From the NCBI GenBank assembly GCA_947561585.1, contig CANNZV010002606.1:71237-135236 (forward strand): 64,000 bases of DNA, written 5' to 3'. Origin of the DNA: Caprella mutica. Lineage: Eukaryota > Arthropoda > Malacostraca > Amphipoda > Caprellidae. Positions 11,145 through 23,400 of the stretch are shown here, piece by piece. The notes under the pieces are model-generated. The model saw only the letters and a program-made list of their open reading frames with translations. It had not been told where the DNA came from and searched no databases. Position 1 is the stretch's first letter. Each line of letters opens with the position of its first letter. A program made the position numbers and the translations under genes.

Positions 11145-11735
11145 TACTAAACGTTCATCATTAAAATGGTTAGGTCTTTATTTTACATCTTAGTCTTAGT
11201 TGGCTGAGACTCTAAAGATAAAATCGTCTTGGTTGTTGGCTCCCCATTATATATTCGATATTTCGTTTTCCTGTTGGCAATGGATTGAAGCAGGCTTCTG
11301 TTCTGTTCTGAAAAGAAATGTTAATGTTGAATTTATGTCGGACTCGATTATTTCGAGGAAGGTGTTGGTGCATTGCAATTATACATCATTATACTGATAC
11401 ATTATGATACATCACCAGGTAGAACTATTGACGCTACCAACAACAAATATGACAGTCGTGCATCCAGGCATATCGCATGACCTGAAGGAAAGATAAATAA
11501 TCGAATTAGTTCACTTAGGTATATGCTGAATATAGTTTTGAAACGTAGTCACAATATACTCGTGGCTTCCCCCCGATCCCCTGCACCATTCTCTTCTCCC
11601 CCCATCACATATATATTGGTCATGCGTTGGTCATGTGTGGTTGTGCGTGGTCATGCGTCTTTTAAATATTGGCCATGCGTGGTCGTGCGTGGCAGTGCGG
11701 TGCCGTGCGTGGTCATGCGTCTTTTAGTCAAACCC

Positions 11736-12589
11736 TTAATTTTTGGAGGAGAAACTGAAAAGATGTTGGAGGACTAGACAAATTGATGAAAAATGTTGGC
11801 AGCTATTTCTCAGATTTTTGAAAAAGTCAGAGGAGTTCAGTGCACCAAATACAAACTGGTTAATAGCTAAATATCCTCTGACATTGCAGGATTTTTTTAT
11901 TAGAGAAATTTAATATCTGCCAAGTTGCCAACATATCATTGGAATTTACCACCAAATACAATCTGGCTCACAGCCTCACTGTGACTCACAGTGTCAGTTT
12001 GCAACACCAGATTATGGTGCACCAGACCACTGTACGTGACCAGTCTGCAGAATATGAAACATTTTTCCAAGACTCTCTGTGGGAGTTTTTGAATGAAATT
12101 TTAGAAATTGGAGATCTCTGCGGGAGATTTTGAATTAATTCCTATGTTACCATTAAATTAGCTGCGGGAGATTCTGAATCTGCTGCTGAGAGTCAGAGAG
12201 TAACTGTCTCTCAAATTAAAAGTCTCTGCGGGAGAAGAGACACATTCTGCAGATTGGGTACGTGGTTCTACGGTTCTATCCAGACTGCAGCCGCAGGAAC
12301 TGGTAAACTGCCAGTCTGTATTTCGTGGTAAATTCCACCGACATGTCGGTGGAATTTTTCTCTATTAAAAATAATATTCTGGCAAAGTCGGTGGATTTTT
12401 AACTATTTATTCCTATGTTTCCATTAATTTTTGGTGGAAAAATGGGTGAAATGTTGGTGGATCAGCCAAATTACTGGAAATTTATGGTGGATTTTTTCAG
12501 TTTTTTCAAAAAGTCAGTGGAATTTTGTGCACCAAATACAGACTGGGTAAACTGTTCCTCTATTTTGGCTTCTGTTCTCCCAGTCTGCA
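11736..12589. repeat. MITE cluster (families A and B)
   Basis: 11745 to about 11860 completes the family-A MITE interrupted by the foldback element. Further family A/B pieces follow: 'ccaccaaatacaatctgg' near 11948, 'ccagtctgcagaatatgaaac' near 12039, 'gagacacattctgcag' near 12238, 'gccagtctgtatttcgtgg' near 12310 and 'accaaatacagactggg' near 12532. Small frames in this stretch are repeat translations. Confidence 0.65.
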
Positions 12590-13115
12590 GAATATGGAAC
12601 ATTTTTCCAAGACTCTCTGCGGGAGTTTTTGATTGAATTTTTAGAAATTGGAGATCTCTGCGGGAGATCTTGAATTAATTCCTATGTTACCATTAATTTA
12701 GCTGCGGGAGATTTTGAATTAATTCCTATGTTACCATTAATTTAGCTGCGGGAGATTCTGAATCTGCTACTGAACCAAGTAATGAAACATGTCCAAACTC
12801 GCCATTTTAATGGCGAGTTTGTGACAGTTATTTTGAGCCCTTCAATTGCAAATGGCGAGTTTTATCTATTTTTCTCCTATGCTACAATGTTATTTAACTT
12901 ATTTTGGAGAGAATTTATGAAAATTTGATCATTTTGGAGAGAATTTATGAAAATTTGATCATTTTGGAGAGAATTTGTTGAATTTTGGAGAGAGCTGGAG
13001 AGACAAATGGTGAGTTTATGAGACATACTATTTTACTTGGCTACTGAGAGTCAGAGAGAGAACTGTGTCTCAAATTAAAATCTCTGCGGGAGAAGAGACA
13101 CATTCTGCAGACTGG
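12590..13115. mobile_element. MITE family B copy with perfect 8-bp target duplication
   Basis: Starts ccagtctgcagaatatgg and ends cacattctgcagactgg. Perfect 8-base direct repeats ctgttctc occur at 12582-12589 and 13116-13123. It is itself interrupted by a family-C MITE (12775-13040). The rejoined flank (ttctgttctcagtaaaa) matches the repeat at about 23015. Confidence 0.8.
12775..13040. mobile_element. MITE family C inside family B
   Basis: Ends are ccaagtaatgaaacatg and ctattttacttgg. The flanking 8-mers ctactgaa (12767-12774) and ctactgag (13041-13048) match at seven of eight positions. The interior has three copies of a roughly 30-base 'attttggagagaatttatg' block. A second copy of the family lies at about 14056-14291. 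Confidence 0.75.
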
Positions 13116-13746
13116 CTGTTCTCAGTAAAAATTAATGTAAGTACTAAGTATAGCTGTATAGGAGAAAATTAAGGATTGTTCGCGCAGAAAATGTTAAAAA
13201 TGTCCCATATTCTGTAGACTGGGACCGTTCTATTACATACTACATAGTTAATTTGAAAAATTGATGGAAGATTAATGATAATCATGGAGTGAAATTGATG
13301 TTTGTTCATTGTTGTAGCTACTAGCTAGGTATTAAATTTACGTTATTTACCATGTTTCAGAAATCTGAGGCTGGAAAATTGTAAGCCAATCCTTGAGACA
13401 AAATTTGGAGCAAGTAAAGACCAGAGTGGAATAATAACTCATTTCAGATTGACTAGTAACTCTGTTAGGAATTTAGAATGAACAAAAATTACTCATTTTA
13501 ACCCTAAAAAATGCAGAAATCAGTAAATTATTTTATAAATTTCAACTCTGCAGTGAAAACTAATGTAAAATAAGTCATTTAAGCTTCACAATTAGGCTTG
13601 CTGTGATGATAACATCACTGATGGGAATGCATGAAGTTAGGAGTAACTCTGTTAGAATTTATGTTTTCCAGTCTGGAGTAAAGATAATGGATTATGGACC
13701 AGGGTCCGTTAACTTTACTAGTCTAGCTAAGTCAATTCTGCTTAAC

Positions 13747-13991
13747 CCAGTTTGTCTTTGATGCAATGAACTAATCTGACTTTTTCAAAAATCTGAGAAA
13801 TAGCTGCCAACATTTTTGATCAATTTGTCTAGTCCTCCAACATTTTTCCAGTTTCTCCTCCAAAAATTGATGGTAATATACTATATAGGAATTAATAGCT
13901 AAATATCCTCCGACATTGCAGGAATTTTTTTATTAGAGAAATTGAATATCTCCCGAGATATCATTGGAATTTACCACCAAATACAATCTGG
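13747..13991. mobile_element. MITE family A, intact copy with 8-bp target duplication
   Basis: Begins ccagtttgtctttgatgc and ends ccaccaaatacaatctgg. Perfect 8-base direct repeats tgcttaac flank it (13739-13746, 13992-13999). This 245-bp copy is the reference for judging the disrupted family-A copies at 4683-5190 and around the foldback element. Confidence 0.8.
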
Positions 13992-14055
13992 TGCTTAACT
14001 GAATTTATTTTCTCATTTCACTAGATATTGTTACCTTTTAATAACTCCTTAATTC

Positions 14056-14291
14056 AGAAAATCCCAGGTAATAAAGCATGGCGAGTTTCGTTTGTGACAG
14101 GTATTTTAAGCCCTTCAATTGCAAATACTCCCGCCAAATACGAGAAATATCTAATTTTCTCCTATGTTACAATTTTATTTTGGAGAGAATTTATGATAAT
14201 TTGATCATTTTGTAGAGAAATTTAGTGAATTCTGGAGAGAGCTGGATAGACAAATGGAGAGTTTATGAGACATAGCTACTATTTTACTTGG
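14056..14291. repeat. MITE family C copy
   Basis: Shares 'tggcgagttt', 'gcccttcaattgcaaat', 'gagagctgga' and 'tttatgagacatag...ttttacttgg' with 12775-13040. No coding content. Confidence 0.6.
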
Positions 14292-15355
14292 ACTGAAAAT
14301 CTAAATCATAAATTTGTATATCTTGTGCACTGTGCAGGAGTCCAATGCACAATTTATTATCTGATCATATCTACTGAGGTATCAACACTTCCAAATCACT
14401 GCATTTTATTTGTTCAAATGTTGGAAAATTATTAAATTTAAATTGTTCTATAGGTAATTATTTTTTGTAGGATGGTTAATATTCTTGAGATTAATGAATA
14501 GGTAGGTACTAAATTCAAATTGTTGTTTTGTATCCTTCTGATTTTGTTTTTAGACTTTGTATTCCTGAATATATTATATAATTGTTTATTTAATAAGCTT
14601 TTATTGTTTCATTCAACAAATTTTGTAGAGAATATCCCAATACTCAAATATTTTCCATATTCTGCTGACTGGGGTAATGCCATAAATTTTTGGAGAGATA
14701 TTGACAGAGGAGAAAAATCTGAAGTCTTTGTAGATAATTTACAGACTTTTTTCCAAATGGCAGAGCAAGTCGCCTCATAAATTCATATCACAAGTGAAAT
14801 AAGTAATTATTCTTTATCCCATGCACAGAATCAAGCAAAAGTTCTCTGCTATTTGGAAAAGGTCATCAAAAGGCCTCCAAATATTTACTTAATTTCACTT
14901 GTTTGTGAGAACACTGTCATAACTTCAAAAAAGCTGTTTTCAGGAGAGGCATATTAGTACATGTAATGTACGTACATTTAATGGTATATCGTTAGGACAT
15001 TTAGCCTCTCTAGCGGTACATTTTAAAGTTTCAATGATGATTTTTTTACCAAAATAATCAGTATTTTATGATTTATTTGTCTATATGGATAACTCTAAAA
15101 TACATGTTTTTGTATTTATGATGTTGTTGCTGCAAACAAGCGATTTCTCCTCTCTGTCTCCTAAATAGTCTGAGTAACACATACCGAGTACATAACTTAT
15201 CATAAGCATATGACTGATGCTACTTGGATATGATTAAATTGAACATTGATGCAAATGTCTGAAAATATTTCCATCTTTAACTATTTTTTTTTTACAGTTT
15301 ATTCGCACTTTCTGTATTTTTCATTGGAATCAACAAAACCAATCCTCCCCTCATA
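14292..15355. other. Intergenic stretch upstream of NAE1
   Basis: AT-rich. A frame of 86 codons at 14520-14780 runs into a MITE-like end (ttccatattctgctgactgg) and shows no recognised domain. The NAE1 5' untranslated region and promoter should lie near the right end, but no convincing core promoter motif was identified. Confidence 0.4.
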
Positions 15356-18300
15356 ATGGATAGTAAACCATCAACACCTTTATCAGAACAGAGTGACAAA
15401 AAGAGAAAATACGACAGACAACTGAGGTGAGTAAAAGAAAGAAACTACCAAAATGAATTTTTTATTGTAATTTTATTGCTAACTAAATTTAGGTGAAAAG
15501 CTGTTGTCTGAAGCTGCAATTGGACACATCAAAATTGGTTCATATAAGCTTTTTTAAAGTTGACTTATTGCTTTCTAATATTCAGAATGAAAATTTAATT
15601 TAATTTTCCAGTGAGTTACTTTTTATTTCTTGTTAAATTGTGTAGTGAACCAATTACCAGATGCCGATTTTTATTAATTGCTTTAGCTATGAACAATTTC
15701 TAATTTTATATAATGTTTTTTTATGTTATATAAAATGATAGCTATATAATGTTTTAAGGTTATATAAAAGTTATTGACCTGTGACCAGCAAAATGCATTC
15801 ATTGTGTAGATATTCACATTTGAAATTTTCCTTCTGTCAATTTGTATAGAAAAATATGCATCCAGAAATTGATTTATAAAACGGCTATGAATGATGCAAT
15901 GAAACAAAATAGTTATTCATTTACTTGCATTGGCTAATAGCTATCAATTATCCTTCATATACTTTCAACTCTATAAAGAATTTATTTATTTCTATTATTT
16001 AACAAATGCAAAGCCTTTTTAGTATATTTATCTGTTGTAATTGTATGGTATTTAAGCCATGAGTATACTTATAATAAAGTTTCTTTGCTTAAAAAGTTTC
16101 TTAAAGAAACCTCATATAGGCTAGTTGAAATGCATTTTTTTTCTTGTGTACTTTGTTTTTATTTTCTTTCTTCAATAAATTATTATCATTAAATACACTT
16201 CCTGTAAATTTTGAGTGATATTTCTGACCCTACCTACTTCATTATTTCAGACTGTGGGGGGATCATGGACAGCAGTTGTTAGAGAATGCTAACATTTTAG
16301 TGTGTGGAGCCAGTGGTTATCAATCCCAGTCTCTACCAGGTACCTAATGAGAATGTTATCATAAGTTAATATGCACTAGGTACCCAGAGAGAAAGTTATG
16401 ATTGGGCCATAGAGTATTGAGTGAGTTTCCCTCGTTTACTTTTTTGGTATCAATTTTTAAGTGTAGATAGAACCTCAAGTGTCTACAGGTCACAATGTTC
16501 ATGGGGTTAATTTTTCCTGGATATTTCATTACATTTTTCAAATTTTCATGATCTGATTAGAAACATTGCTAATGCTCATGATTCTTGCATTAATTCTAAC
16601 TAGCTAATGTAAAGTATATTTAATCCTTATAAATGCAATTCTCCATTACAGGCAGTGCTATAGGAGCAAGTAGTGTATTGGGTTCTGAGATCTTGAGGTC
16701 ATTGGTGTTACCCGGTATTGGCACAATTACCATCATTGATGATGCTCGAATAACTCAATCTGATCATGAAAACAAGTGAGTAACAAAATGCTATTAGTTT
16801 CCCTTTAATCTCATTCTAACTATTGTATAGGATCAAATTGCTTTTTCTAAATAATGATTTAAACCTTTTGCTTCAATTATTTCTAATAAATTGCCATTTG
16901 AGTAAAATTGTCCATCATAATTCATAGACTATAAAATCAATCAATATTTTCAAACAAACCTATCTCTTCAGCTTGATGATAAATGGATCGATTGGAAGTC
17001 CCAGAGGTGAAAATTTGCTTGAAAATCTTTTGGAGATGAACAACGATGTCTGTGGAACTTGGATAGATGATACAGTGCCAGGAGTGCTGAAAAATAATTA
17101 CGATCTCTTTCAATGTTGTAATTTGGTTGTGGCAGTGAATCTGGAAGAGAAGCCTCTGTTAGATCTCTCTGAACATCTTTGGAAGTTGAAAATACCTCTG
17201 ATTGTTGTTAAGAGCTATGGAATGATTGGCTACATTAGGATTCAGGTTGGTTGAGTTCAGTAGAGTATTAAATTTCAGTACCAGAAACAAATGCAATTAG
17301 CTACCCATTAATTATAAATATCAATATTTGCAACTGCCACTTATTGCAGTGTATTTTAAAATTACTAATTTAATTGTTACTTATTTTCAGGCTATAGAAT
17401 TTAATATCATTGAATCGCATCCTGAAAGCGAGCTACCCTGCCTATGTTTATACAATCCCACTCCATCTATCAAAGAATACTTCGACAACGTAGACTTAGA
17501 CAAATTAGATGATAAACAACACTCTCACGTACCTTATGTTGTAATTCTCTATAAATATTTACAAAAGTGGATCCAAGAGAAGGGTTCGCCACCAAGAAAT
17601 TATAAGGAGAGGAAACTATTAGGTCAGATGATCAGAGAAGGCATGCGAGAAAAATCCTCTGGTGAATCTGAGGAGAATTTTGAAGAAGCCATCAAAGCAA
17701 TCAACACGAGCCTAAAGCCTGACAATGAACTTCCCAGGGAGTTAAAGAAGGTCTTTGATGAGATCCCCCTTCCCATTAGACCAAAGACTAGTCCATTTTG
17801 GCGAGCTATTGGTGGACTCAAGGAGTTCTTCGAGACAAATGGTAGATTGCCAGTTACAGGAGTGTTGCCAGACATGACAGCGGACTCTGCTAGTTACGTC
17901 ACTCTGCAGAACCTTTACAGAGAGCAGGCTCACATTGATAGTGAGAGTGTGCGTGGTTTGACTCTTAACTGCTCCTATGGCTCTAGTTCTCCTCCTCATG
18001 ATATCATTACAGGCTGTTATAGGAACAAGGGGCGTTACTCACGTGATAATAGAGGTAATTATATTTATGTTTCTATTTAAATAACTATTTAGGTTCATTA
18101 AACATCAAACTGTTAAAATTTTCATTGCGTGCTGTCATGTTAACCATTTTTTGATGCTATTTGCAGTTTTGGAGGAAAGCAATGGATCATCTACTGAAGG
18201 TATTTGTCTCTATATTAGGATATTAAGATCTAAGGCATTTAATATCACATATGTATTTATCTCTTAGCTACAATCAGTTGAGTGACTTGTTTACATTATT

Positions 18301-19493
18301 TTTTTTTTTCATTAGCTGCCTAAGCTATTTAGATGATTTTCTTTCTTTGCGTTATAGCTAATTTTTTTTCCTAAGTTACTTTTATATATAAATTTTCTTT
18401 AGATGTGTCAGTAATTATTATATCTTCAGTGACAGAGTCGTTGGTGAAGTCTATTTGCCGACATGCTGCAAGTATCAGAGTAATACAAGGAAAGAGCGTA
18501 GCTGAGGAATACAAAGGGAAGATTGACCTTAGAGGTATGTGTCAAATAATCCATTTCTCTTTATAATGTTCATAGCTCTTTATAATGTTCATAGCTCTGT
18601 TTGCAATAGGTCAATCAAATTGAATAAATAAATCCGTACTAAGAAGAAGTAAGCTCCAACATTTCAACCGGCAAAGTGAAAGAGAAAAAGTTGGGATAGA
18701 TGTTTATCGTTCACTTTGCAATTGAAGTGTTAAAACTAAAATGTTATAGTTATTTTGTGTAATATAACCTCTTGTTTAGAATAAATGATAAGAGTTAAAT
18801 TGTTGACAGTGACAGCTGAAGATGCATTAATTGACAATGACATGATTTGGTACATCCTATTGAGGGCTGTCGACCAGTTCTACACAGAGTATGGGAGTTA
18901 CCCTGGCTTCAAGGATTGTGACGTTGAGGACGATGTTATGCGCCTGAAAGCCTGTGTGAATCGTCTGATAGCAGACTGGCGCGGCATCTCTTCAATAGGT
19001 GTCAAAGATGACCACATTCAAGAAATGTGTCGCTATGGTAATGCGCAGGTGAGTTCTCTACAAATACATCACTGTCAAAATTCTATTTGTTAATCTCTGT
19101 GAATAAAATTGTTCGTTTTGATGAATTATGTCGAATTACTACTCAAAGCAGTGTAAAGATACTAACTGCATTTCTTCTCTCATTCAAAATTCATGTTAAA
19201 GTTGTGTGAATATTTGTTGCAGCCATGTTATCAACACAGTGATATGAACTCACTTTGCCTGCCCATGTTCTACAATATCCTCTCCTCTTCAAATCTCTCT
19301 TGATTTAACCTCACTATTCCTATTATTTACTTCCTAAAATAATGTTTGTTTTCAGATCCACAGCGTTGCTTCTTTTGTTGGTGGGTGTGCAGCTCATGAA
19401 GTTATAAAGATAGTTACCAAACAGTATGTTCCTGTAGACAACACTGTCATATACAACGCAACCTCTGCAACTGCCACCACGCTAAAACTATAA
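15356..19493 (+). CDS. NEDD8-activating enzyme E1 regulatory subunit (NAE1/APPBP1), nine coding exons
   Basis: NAE1 pairs with UBA3 to adenylate NEDD8 and charge it for cullin neddylation. Exons by splice sites and phase: 15356-15426, 16251-16339, 16652-16775, 16972-17245, 17391-18054, 18167-18199, 18403-18534, 18810-19048, 19356-19493. They join in frame to about 587 residues, somewhat longer than the roughly 534 usual in vertebrates. Family landmarks occur in order: KYDRQLRLWGDHGQ at the N-terminus, the nucleotide-fold strand LVLPGIGTITIID, the SYGMIGYIRI segment, IIESHPESE, the EENFEEAIKAIN helix, TSPFW, PDMTADSASYVTLQNLYRE, SVAEEYKGKID, LLRAVDQFY, VKDDHIQEMCRYG, and the C-terminal SVASFVGGCAAHEVIKIVTK. 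As is normal for this subunit, the E1 catalytic Cys domain is not expected here. The start is the first Met before KYDRQLR. The loop spanning exons 2-3 (YQSQSLPGSAIGASS) is longer than in relatives, and the exon 2-3 junction is the least certain. Exon 6 is only 33 bases. Confidence 0.93.
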
Positions 19494-19900
19494 TAAGGCA
19501 AACTTTATATCATTAGCTATATTTTTCATTGTAGCTGATACGGTACGTTCCGAGTTTTCAAACGGGCTTCACATTTTCGATCATGTAAGAAAAAACTTGA
19601 CTGGTATTTTAATTAGTATCCATATTATCTGCGGGTATCATGATAGAAAATGTAGAGCCGTGCAATAACTCTGAACTTACACTTATTTACAGTTTTTACA
19701 TAGAAGCATTTGAATTAATTTTTCTGATTTCTAATTCTTGCTGAAAAGAGAGCAACAATTTGTTCCGTTTTTTCCCTTCTTGGCTCACAGTTTAGAGGAC
19801 TGCAAGATTTCAATGAATGTCTTTAACATGAACTGGTTACTGATGGATTAAGTATAGAAAATCCTGTTTTTGAATGTAACAATATAGTATTGTTTAACAA

Positions 19901-19906
19901 AATAAA
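19901..19906 (+). terminator. Likely NAE1 polyadenylation signal AATAAA
   Basis: An AATAAA hexamer lies 408 bases after the NAE1 stop codon, before the pogo-like MITE that begins at 19989. It is a plausible end for the 3' untranslated region, but no transcript evidence is available. Confidence 0.5.
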
Positions 19907-19988
19907 TTGAACTATGAACAAATTGGCTTATTCTTACTTTATTTTTGTTTATTTGAAAAGACTGTATATTTTCCTTCAATTTGTTATA

Positions 19989-20430
19989 CAGGTAATGCTC
20001 GTACAACGGACACCACCAGTACCGAATTAAGTGTTCGATATGCCGAGCAATGGACGTTATGAGAGACAGGTTTCACTTCAGTTGGGGGGGAGGGGGGATT
20101 TAAACTCTTCAAGTTTTCCTTAACAGAAATCCTAATGAATGATCCTAATTTCAATTTTGATTGAACTTGCCTAATCAAAGAAAATTGTCTGAATGGTAAC
20201 AAATTCAAAATACTGAAAAGAAATTCATTAAAGTGTTGATTGTAATTTTAATACCTTTGAATATAATAATTGATTGACTAGATACTTGGTACACGAATGA
20301 AATATTTGTTAATCCATATAATTTAGAGGTCGTTGTAGAATTGAGAAGAGTGCATGTCCGGTAGAACGGACAATTTTTTTCCTTTTGGGGAGTCTGTTTT
20401 GAAGATAATCTGCTGTACGAGCTTTACCTG
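19989..20430. mobile_element. pogo/Tc1-like MITE, TA target site
   Basis: The ends caggtaatgctcgtacaacg and, in reverse, ctgtacgagctttacctg form imperfect inverted repeats. TA dinucleotides flank both sides (19987-19988, 20431-20432). A second inner inverted pair, 'acaacggacacc' and 'ggtagaacggacaa', strengthens the call. There is no transposase frame. Confidence 0.7.
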
Positions 20431-20925
20431 TATGTACTTAGTCAAAATCTTTTCATCATCTAGCTAATCAGGTAAGATATTCTATATACCTAATGAAACT
20501 TTTATTCTATAAGATATTCTATAAACCTAATGAAACTTTTGTAGCTGGAGTCTCTTCAAAGGCTTATATAGACATATATATTATAGTCTATAAGCCTTGG
20601 TCTATTCAGTTTTAATTTGTTATGTTTAACTGATGTAATTATTGGATTAAGAATTGCATCGATAGTCAAATTATAATTTACTGATGTTTATGAATTTTTA
20701 ATAGCCCATTTTTCTTGTCTTGACTATGGTCTTTTCTTCTAAACCTATATCCAAAACATTGATATCTACTAATATATGTGGGTGAGTGTCAGCTATAATC
20801 AGAGATGGGTTTTTAGCACAGGTTAATCAGAAATTTCAGAAGGTCAGATTGTCTCATGACACCCACTTTCGGGGTACTTTTCTTCTATTATACTGATATC
20901 ACTGAATAGGAAATGCAAACTCTTA

Positions 20926-22138
20926 GGGCTAATCCACACCATTGCTCCGCTCACGCTCCAGTCACGGTCCGGTCCAATATTCTTTAATGCATTTCACGTA
21001 GAGCATCCACACTGGCAGTGCCGGTCAGGTCACGCTCCGGTCACGATCCAATCCAAAGATATTTTGACTGGACCTTGATCGGAGCGTGAGCGGAGCGGCA
21101 CTGCCAGTGTGTATTAGCAACGCTCCAGTCACGGTCCAGTTTTATTATTTGCTTGCTTTTTCTTGAATATTACTATACATATATTAATATATGTCACGCG
21201 CATCAATCGTTATTGCAGCCATCGATTGTTGCGCGTTCTAATGATAAGATTATTTTAGTTTATGCATGTAATTGGCAAATTTTGTCGCACATATCGATCA
21301 ATAGCTGAACTATCGATCGATTCTGCGCGTTCGAATGATAGGGAATTTTTTAGTTTATGCAATTAATTGTCTTGTTTTTAATGGAAATATATTGTCTTTT
21401 TAATAAAACAAAAAAATTGTTACATTTCATAGGGTAACCATCAATTGATTGATGATTACCATATGAAATGTAACAATTAGATATATAAATTATAAAAATC
21501 TATATCAATCGAACGCGCAACAATCGGTTGATGGTTTCCCTGTTAAATATACCATTTAGATGCCTAAATAAAAATACATTCTTTATCATTCGAACACGCA
21601 GCAAACGATCGTTGGTTGCGCTAACGATAGATCAACAATTTATGAAGCTAAATCGGTCGATATTACAGATCAGTCAAACGCGAGTGACATGTATAATAGT
21701 TCTTATCTTAGACTCTAGAAGTCTAGATTCTTAGATATACAGACCGTTTTCTCTAGGAGTGATTGTGTTTTCAGTGTGGCATGTTTTCTTTTCTAAAATC
21801 ATTTTCAATTTTATACAGATTTTTTCAAAAGTTCCAATAGTCATTCGGAATAATTGAAAAATTTAGTTCCGTCATCTATTAGATGAGGATAAAACGAGTA
21901 GATATCCTTCACACTTCCTATCTTTTAGCATAGGGTGAAATAAGTATCTGTTCTTTTTTGTTTTATCTCATCCTGTTTGTTTTGTTTTAACTCATCATCA
22001 ATTAAGCGCAATGATATTCAGTGCAAAATCAGATGATACGAAAGGGACGGGAGCGAGAGCGGACCGTGACCGGACCGAACATGTGTATGCACCAGGATGA
22101 GACCGGACCGTGACCGGAGCGATAGTGTGGATCAGCCT
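20926..22138. mobile_element. PIF/Harbinger-like non-autonomous element with TTA target duplication
   Basis: The left end gggctaatccacaccattgc and the right end, in reverse complement (aggctgatccacactatcgc), form terminal inverted repeats that continue as GC-rich 'ctccggtcacggtccggtc' blocks. TTA direct repeats flank the element (20923-20925, 22139-22141), as expected for PIF/Harbinger. The centre holds a near-perfect palindrome around 21418-21479 built on ttgttacatttcata. No transposase is encoded. Confidence 0.78.
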
Positions 22139-22164
22139 TTATTGTTTGGTAAAATCACTATTCA

Positions 22165-22321
22165 TCTGTCAGTTTAACATCTTCGGTCATATCATGAATA
22201 CCAATTAGGTAAATATTTTTTTACAAAGGCCTGCCAGAACAAACTGTTAAATAATTATTATTATATCGTTTTTCTTATATGATCGAAGATGTGAAAGTGA
22301 ATGATAATTCGTAACTTACCT
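22165..22321. repeat. MITE family F copy
   Basis: Inverted 'aacatcttcggtcatatcat' and 'ttatatgatcgaagatgtg' enclose 'ataccaattaggtaaat' and 'attatatcgtttttcttatat'. The same core occurs at 40487-40698, around 60140, and in related form at 58045-58245 and 63400-63525. Confidence 0.55.
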
Positions 22322-22647
22322 TTTATTCTTTTTTAAAAAATATTAAAATAAACTGTTTGTAAATTATTGGGAGAGCTGATAATGTTTCAAAGTTAGAACT
22401 GATATTATGAGTGAATTCCGGGAAATAAATTCTGAGCAATGCATGTTGGTTGCCATGGCAATGCAATGTCTAAATATTGGCTATGACTTTTATCTGATCA
22501 ACTAAGTTTACTAATAATTAATTAATGTAATTAAATTTGAAAGTTACCATTATTCGAATAATCAGAAAAGAGTCTTATCTAATATCTATTTTATACGCAT
22601 TTTAAGACTTGATTCCAGGATGGAAAAATAACTCTTCTGATTGACTA

Positions 22648-22906
22648 GCCAGTCTGCAAATTGGAAATTGCAAAAGATGCATGAAGTTGTAGTTGTGAAG
22701 TTTATCTGGCGACTAATGAGGCTCTCCTGAATTATCTGGAGACAATTTTCTAATTAATTCCTATGTTTACATGTATTTGATGTAGAGTATTTTGAGATTT
22801 TTGGCCATATTGATTTTGGAGAAAATCTTTGGAGACAAATTGCTCCAAAAATAAAATATCTGGAGTCTGGAGACTGATTATCAACTTATTATGCATGCTT
22901 TGCTGA
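22648..22906. repeat. MITE family D copy
   Basis: Begins 'gccagtctgcaaattgg' and 'aaaagatgcatgaagttg', and ends 'ttatgcatgctttgctgactg'. It is diverged from the copy at 23106-23400 but in the same order. Confidence 0.6.
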
Positions 22907-23105
22907 CTGATAATGACTAGTAACTCTGTTAGAGATTAGAGAAATAAAAATATAAACAAAATTTTGCAGGAACTGGTAAAGTGTTCTCCAAGAAATCTTC
23001 TATTTTGCTCTCTGTTCTCAGTAAAATACATGTAAATATAGGAGGAAATTAAGGATTGTTCGCACAGAAAATGTTAAAAATGTCCCATATTCTGCAGACT
23101 GGTGC

Positions 23106-23400
23106 CCAGTCTGCAAAAGATGCATGAAGTTGTGAAGTTTATCCGGCGACTGCCGACTAATACTATAGAGGCCTTGAAATTAGTCTCCTAAATAGTGAAT
23201 TATCCGGCAACAATTTTCTAATTAATTCATATGTTTTTATGTAATTAGTGGAGAGAATTTTGAGATTTTAATTTTTAAGCCATTCTGGTCCTTTTGGAGA
23301 ATGGAGAGAGATTTAAAAATCTTTGGAGAGAAATTGCCCCAAAAATTAAATATCTGGAGAGTGGAGACTGGAGACTGATTGTGCATGCTTTTCAGACTGG
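23106..23400. mobile_element. MITE family D, most complete copy
   Basis: The ends ccagtctgcaaaagatgcat and attgtgcatgcttttcagac + tgg are inverted repeats. A family-B-like end (catattctgcagactgg) touches it on the left. The flanking 8-mers match at only five positions, so the duplication is doubtful. Confidence 0.6.

Larger units (their letters stand above)
5301..11735. mobile_element. Foldback (FB-like) element, 591-bp arms, 9-bp target duplication
   Basis: Inverted arms at 5301-5891 and 11145-11735 match over almost their whole length. Starting cggtttgactaaaagacgc, each arm first carries short tandem units around gcatgaccacgca and gcatggcc, then unique sequence. Perfect 9-base direct repeats ttaattttt lie at 5292-5300 and 11736-11744. 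The flanks rejoin into a continuous family-A MITE, which confirms both ends. Paired small frames in the arms (73/84 and 65 residues) are mirror images and show no recognised product. The non-inverted interior, apart from the nested hAT element at 6620-9920, is AT-rich and has no transposase frame, so the element is non-autonomous. Confidence 0.85.

Noticed and set aside
5292..11777. Paired small proteins (MLNIVLKRSHNIL..., MAETLKIKSSW...) in mirror positions
   Set aside because: They are the same sequence in the two inverted arms; no domain and no independent support.
14520..14780. An 86-codon frame upstream of NAE1
   Set aside because: Its second half contains MITE end sequence and no recognised domain or splice context.
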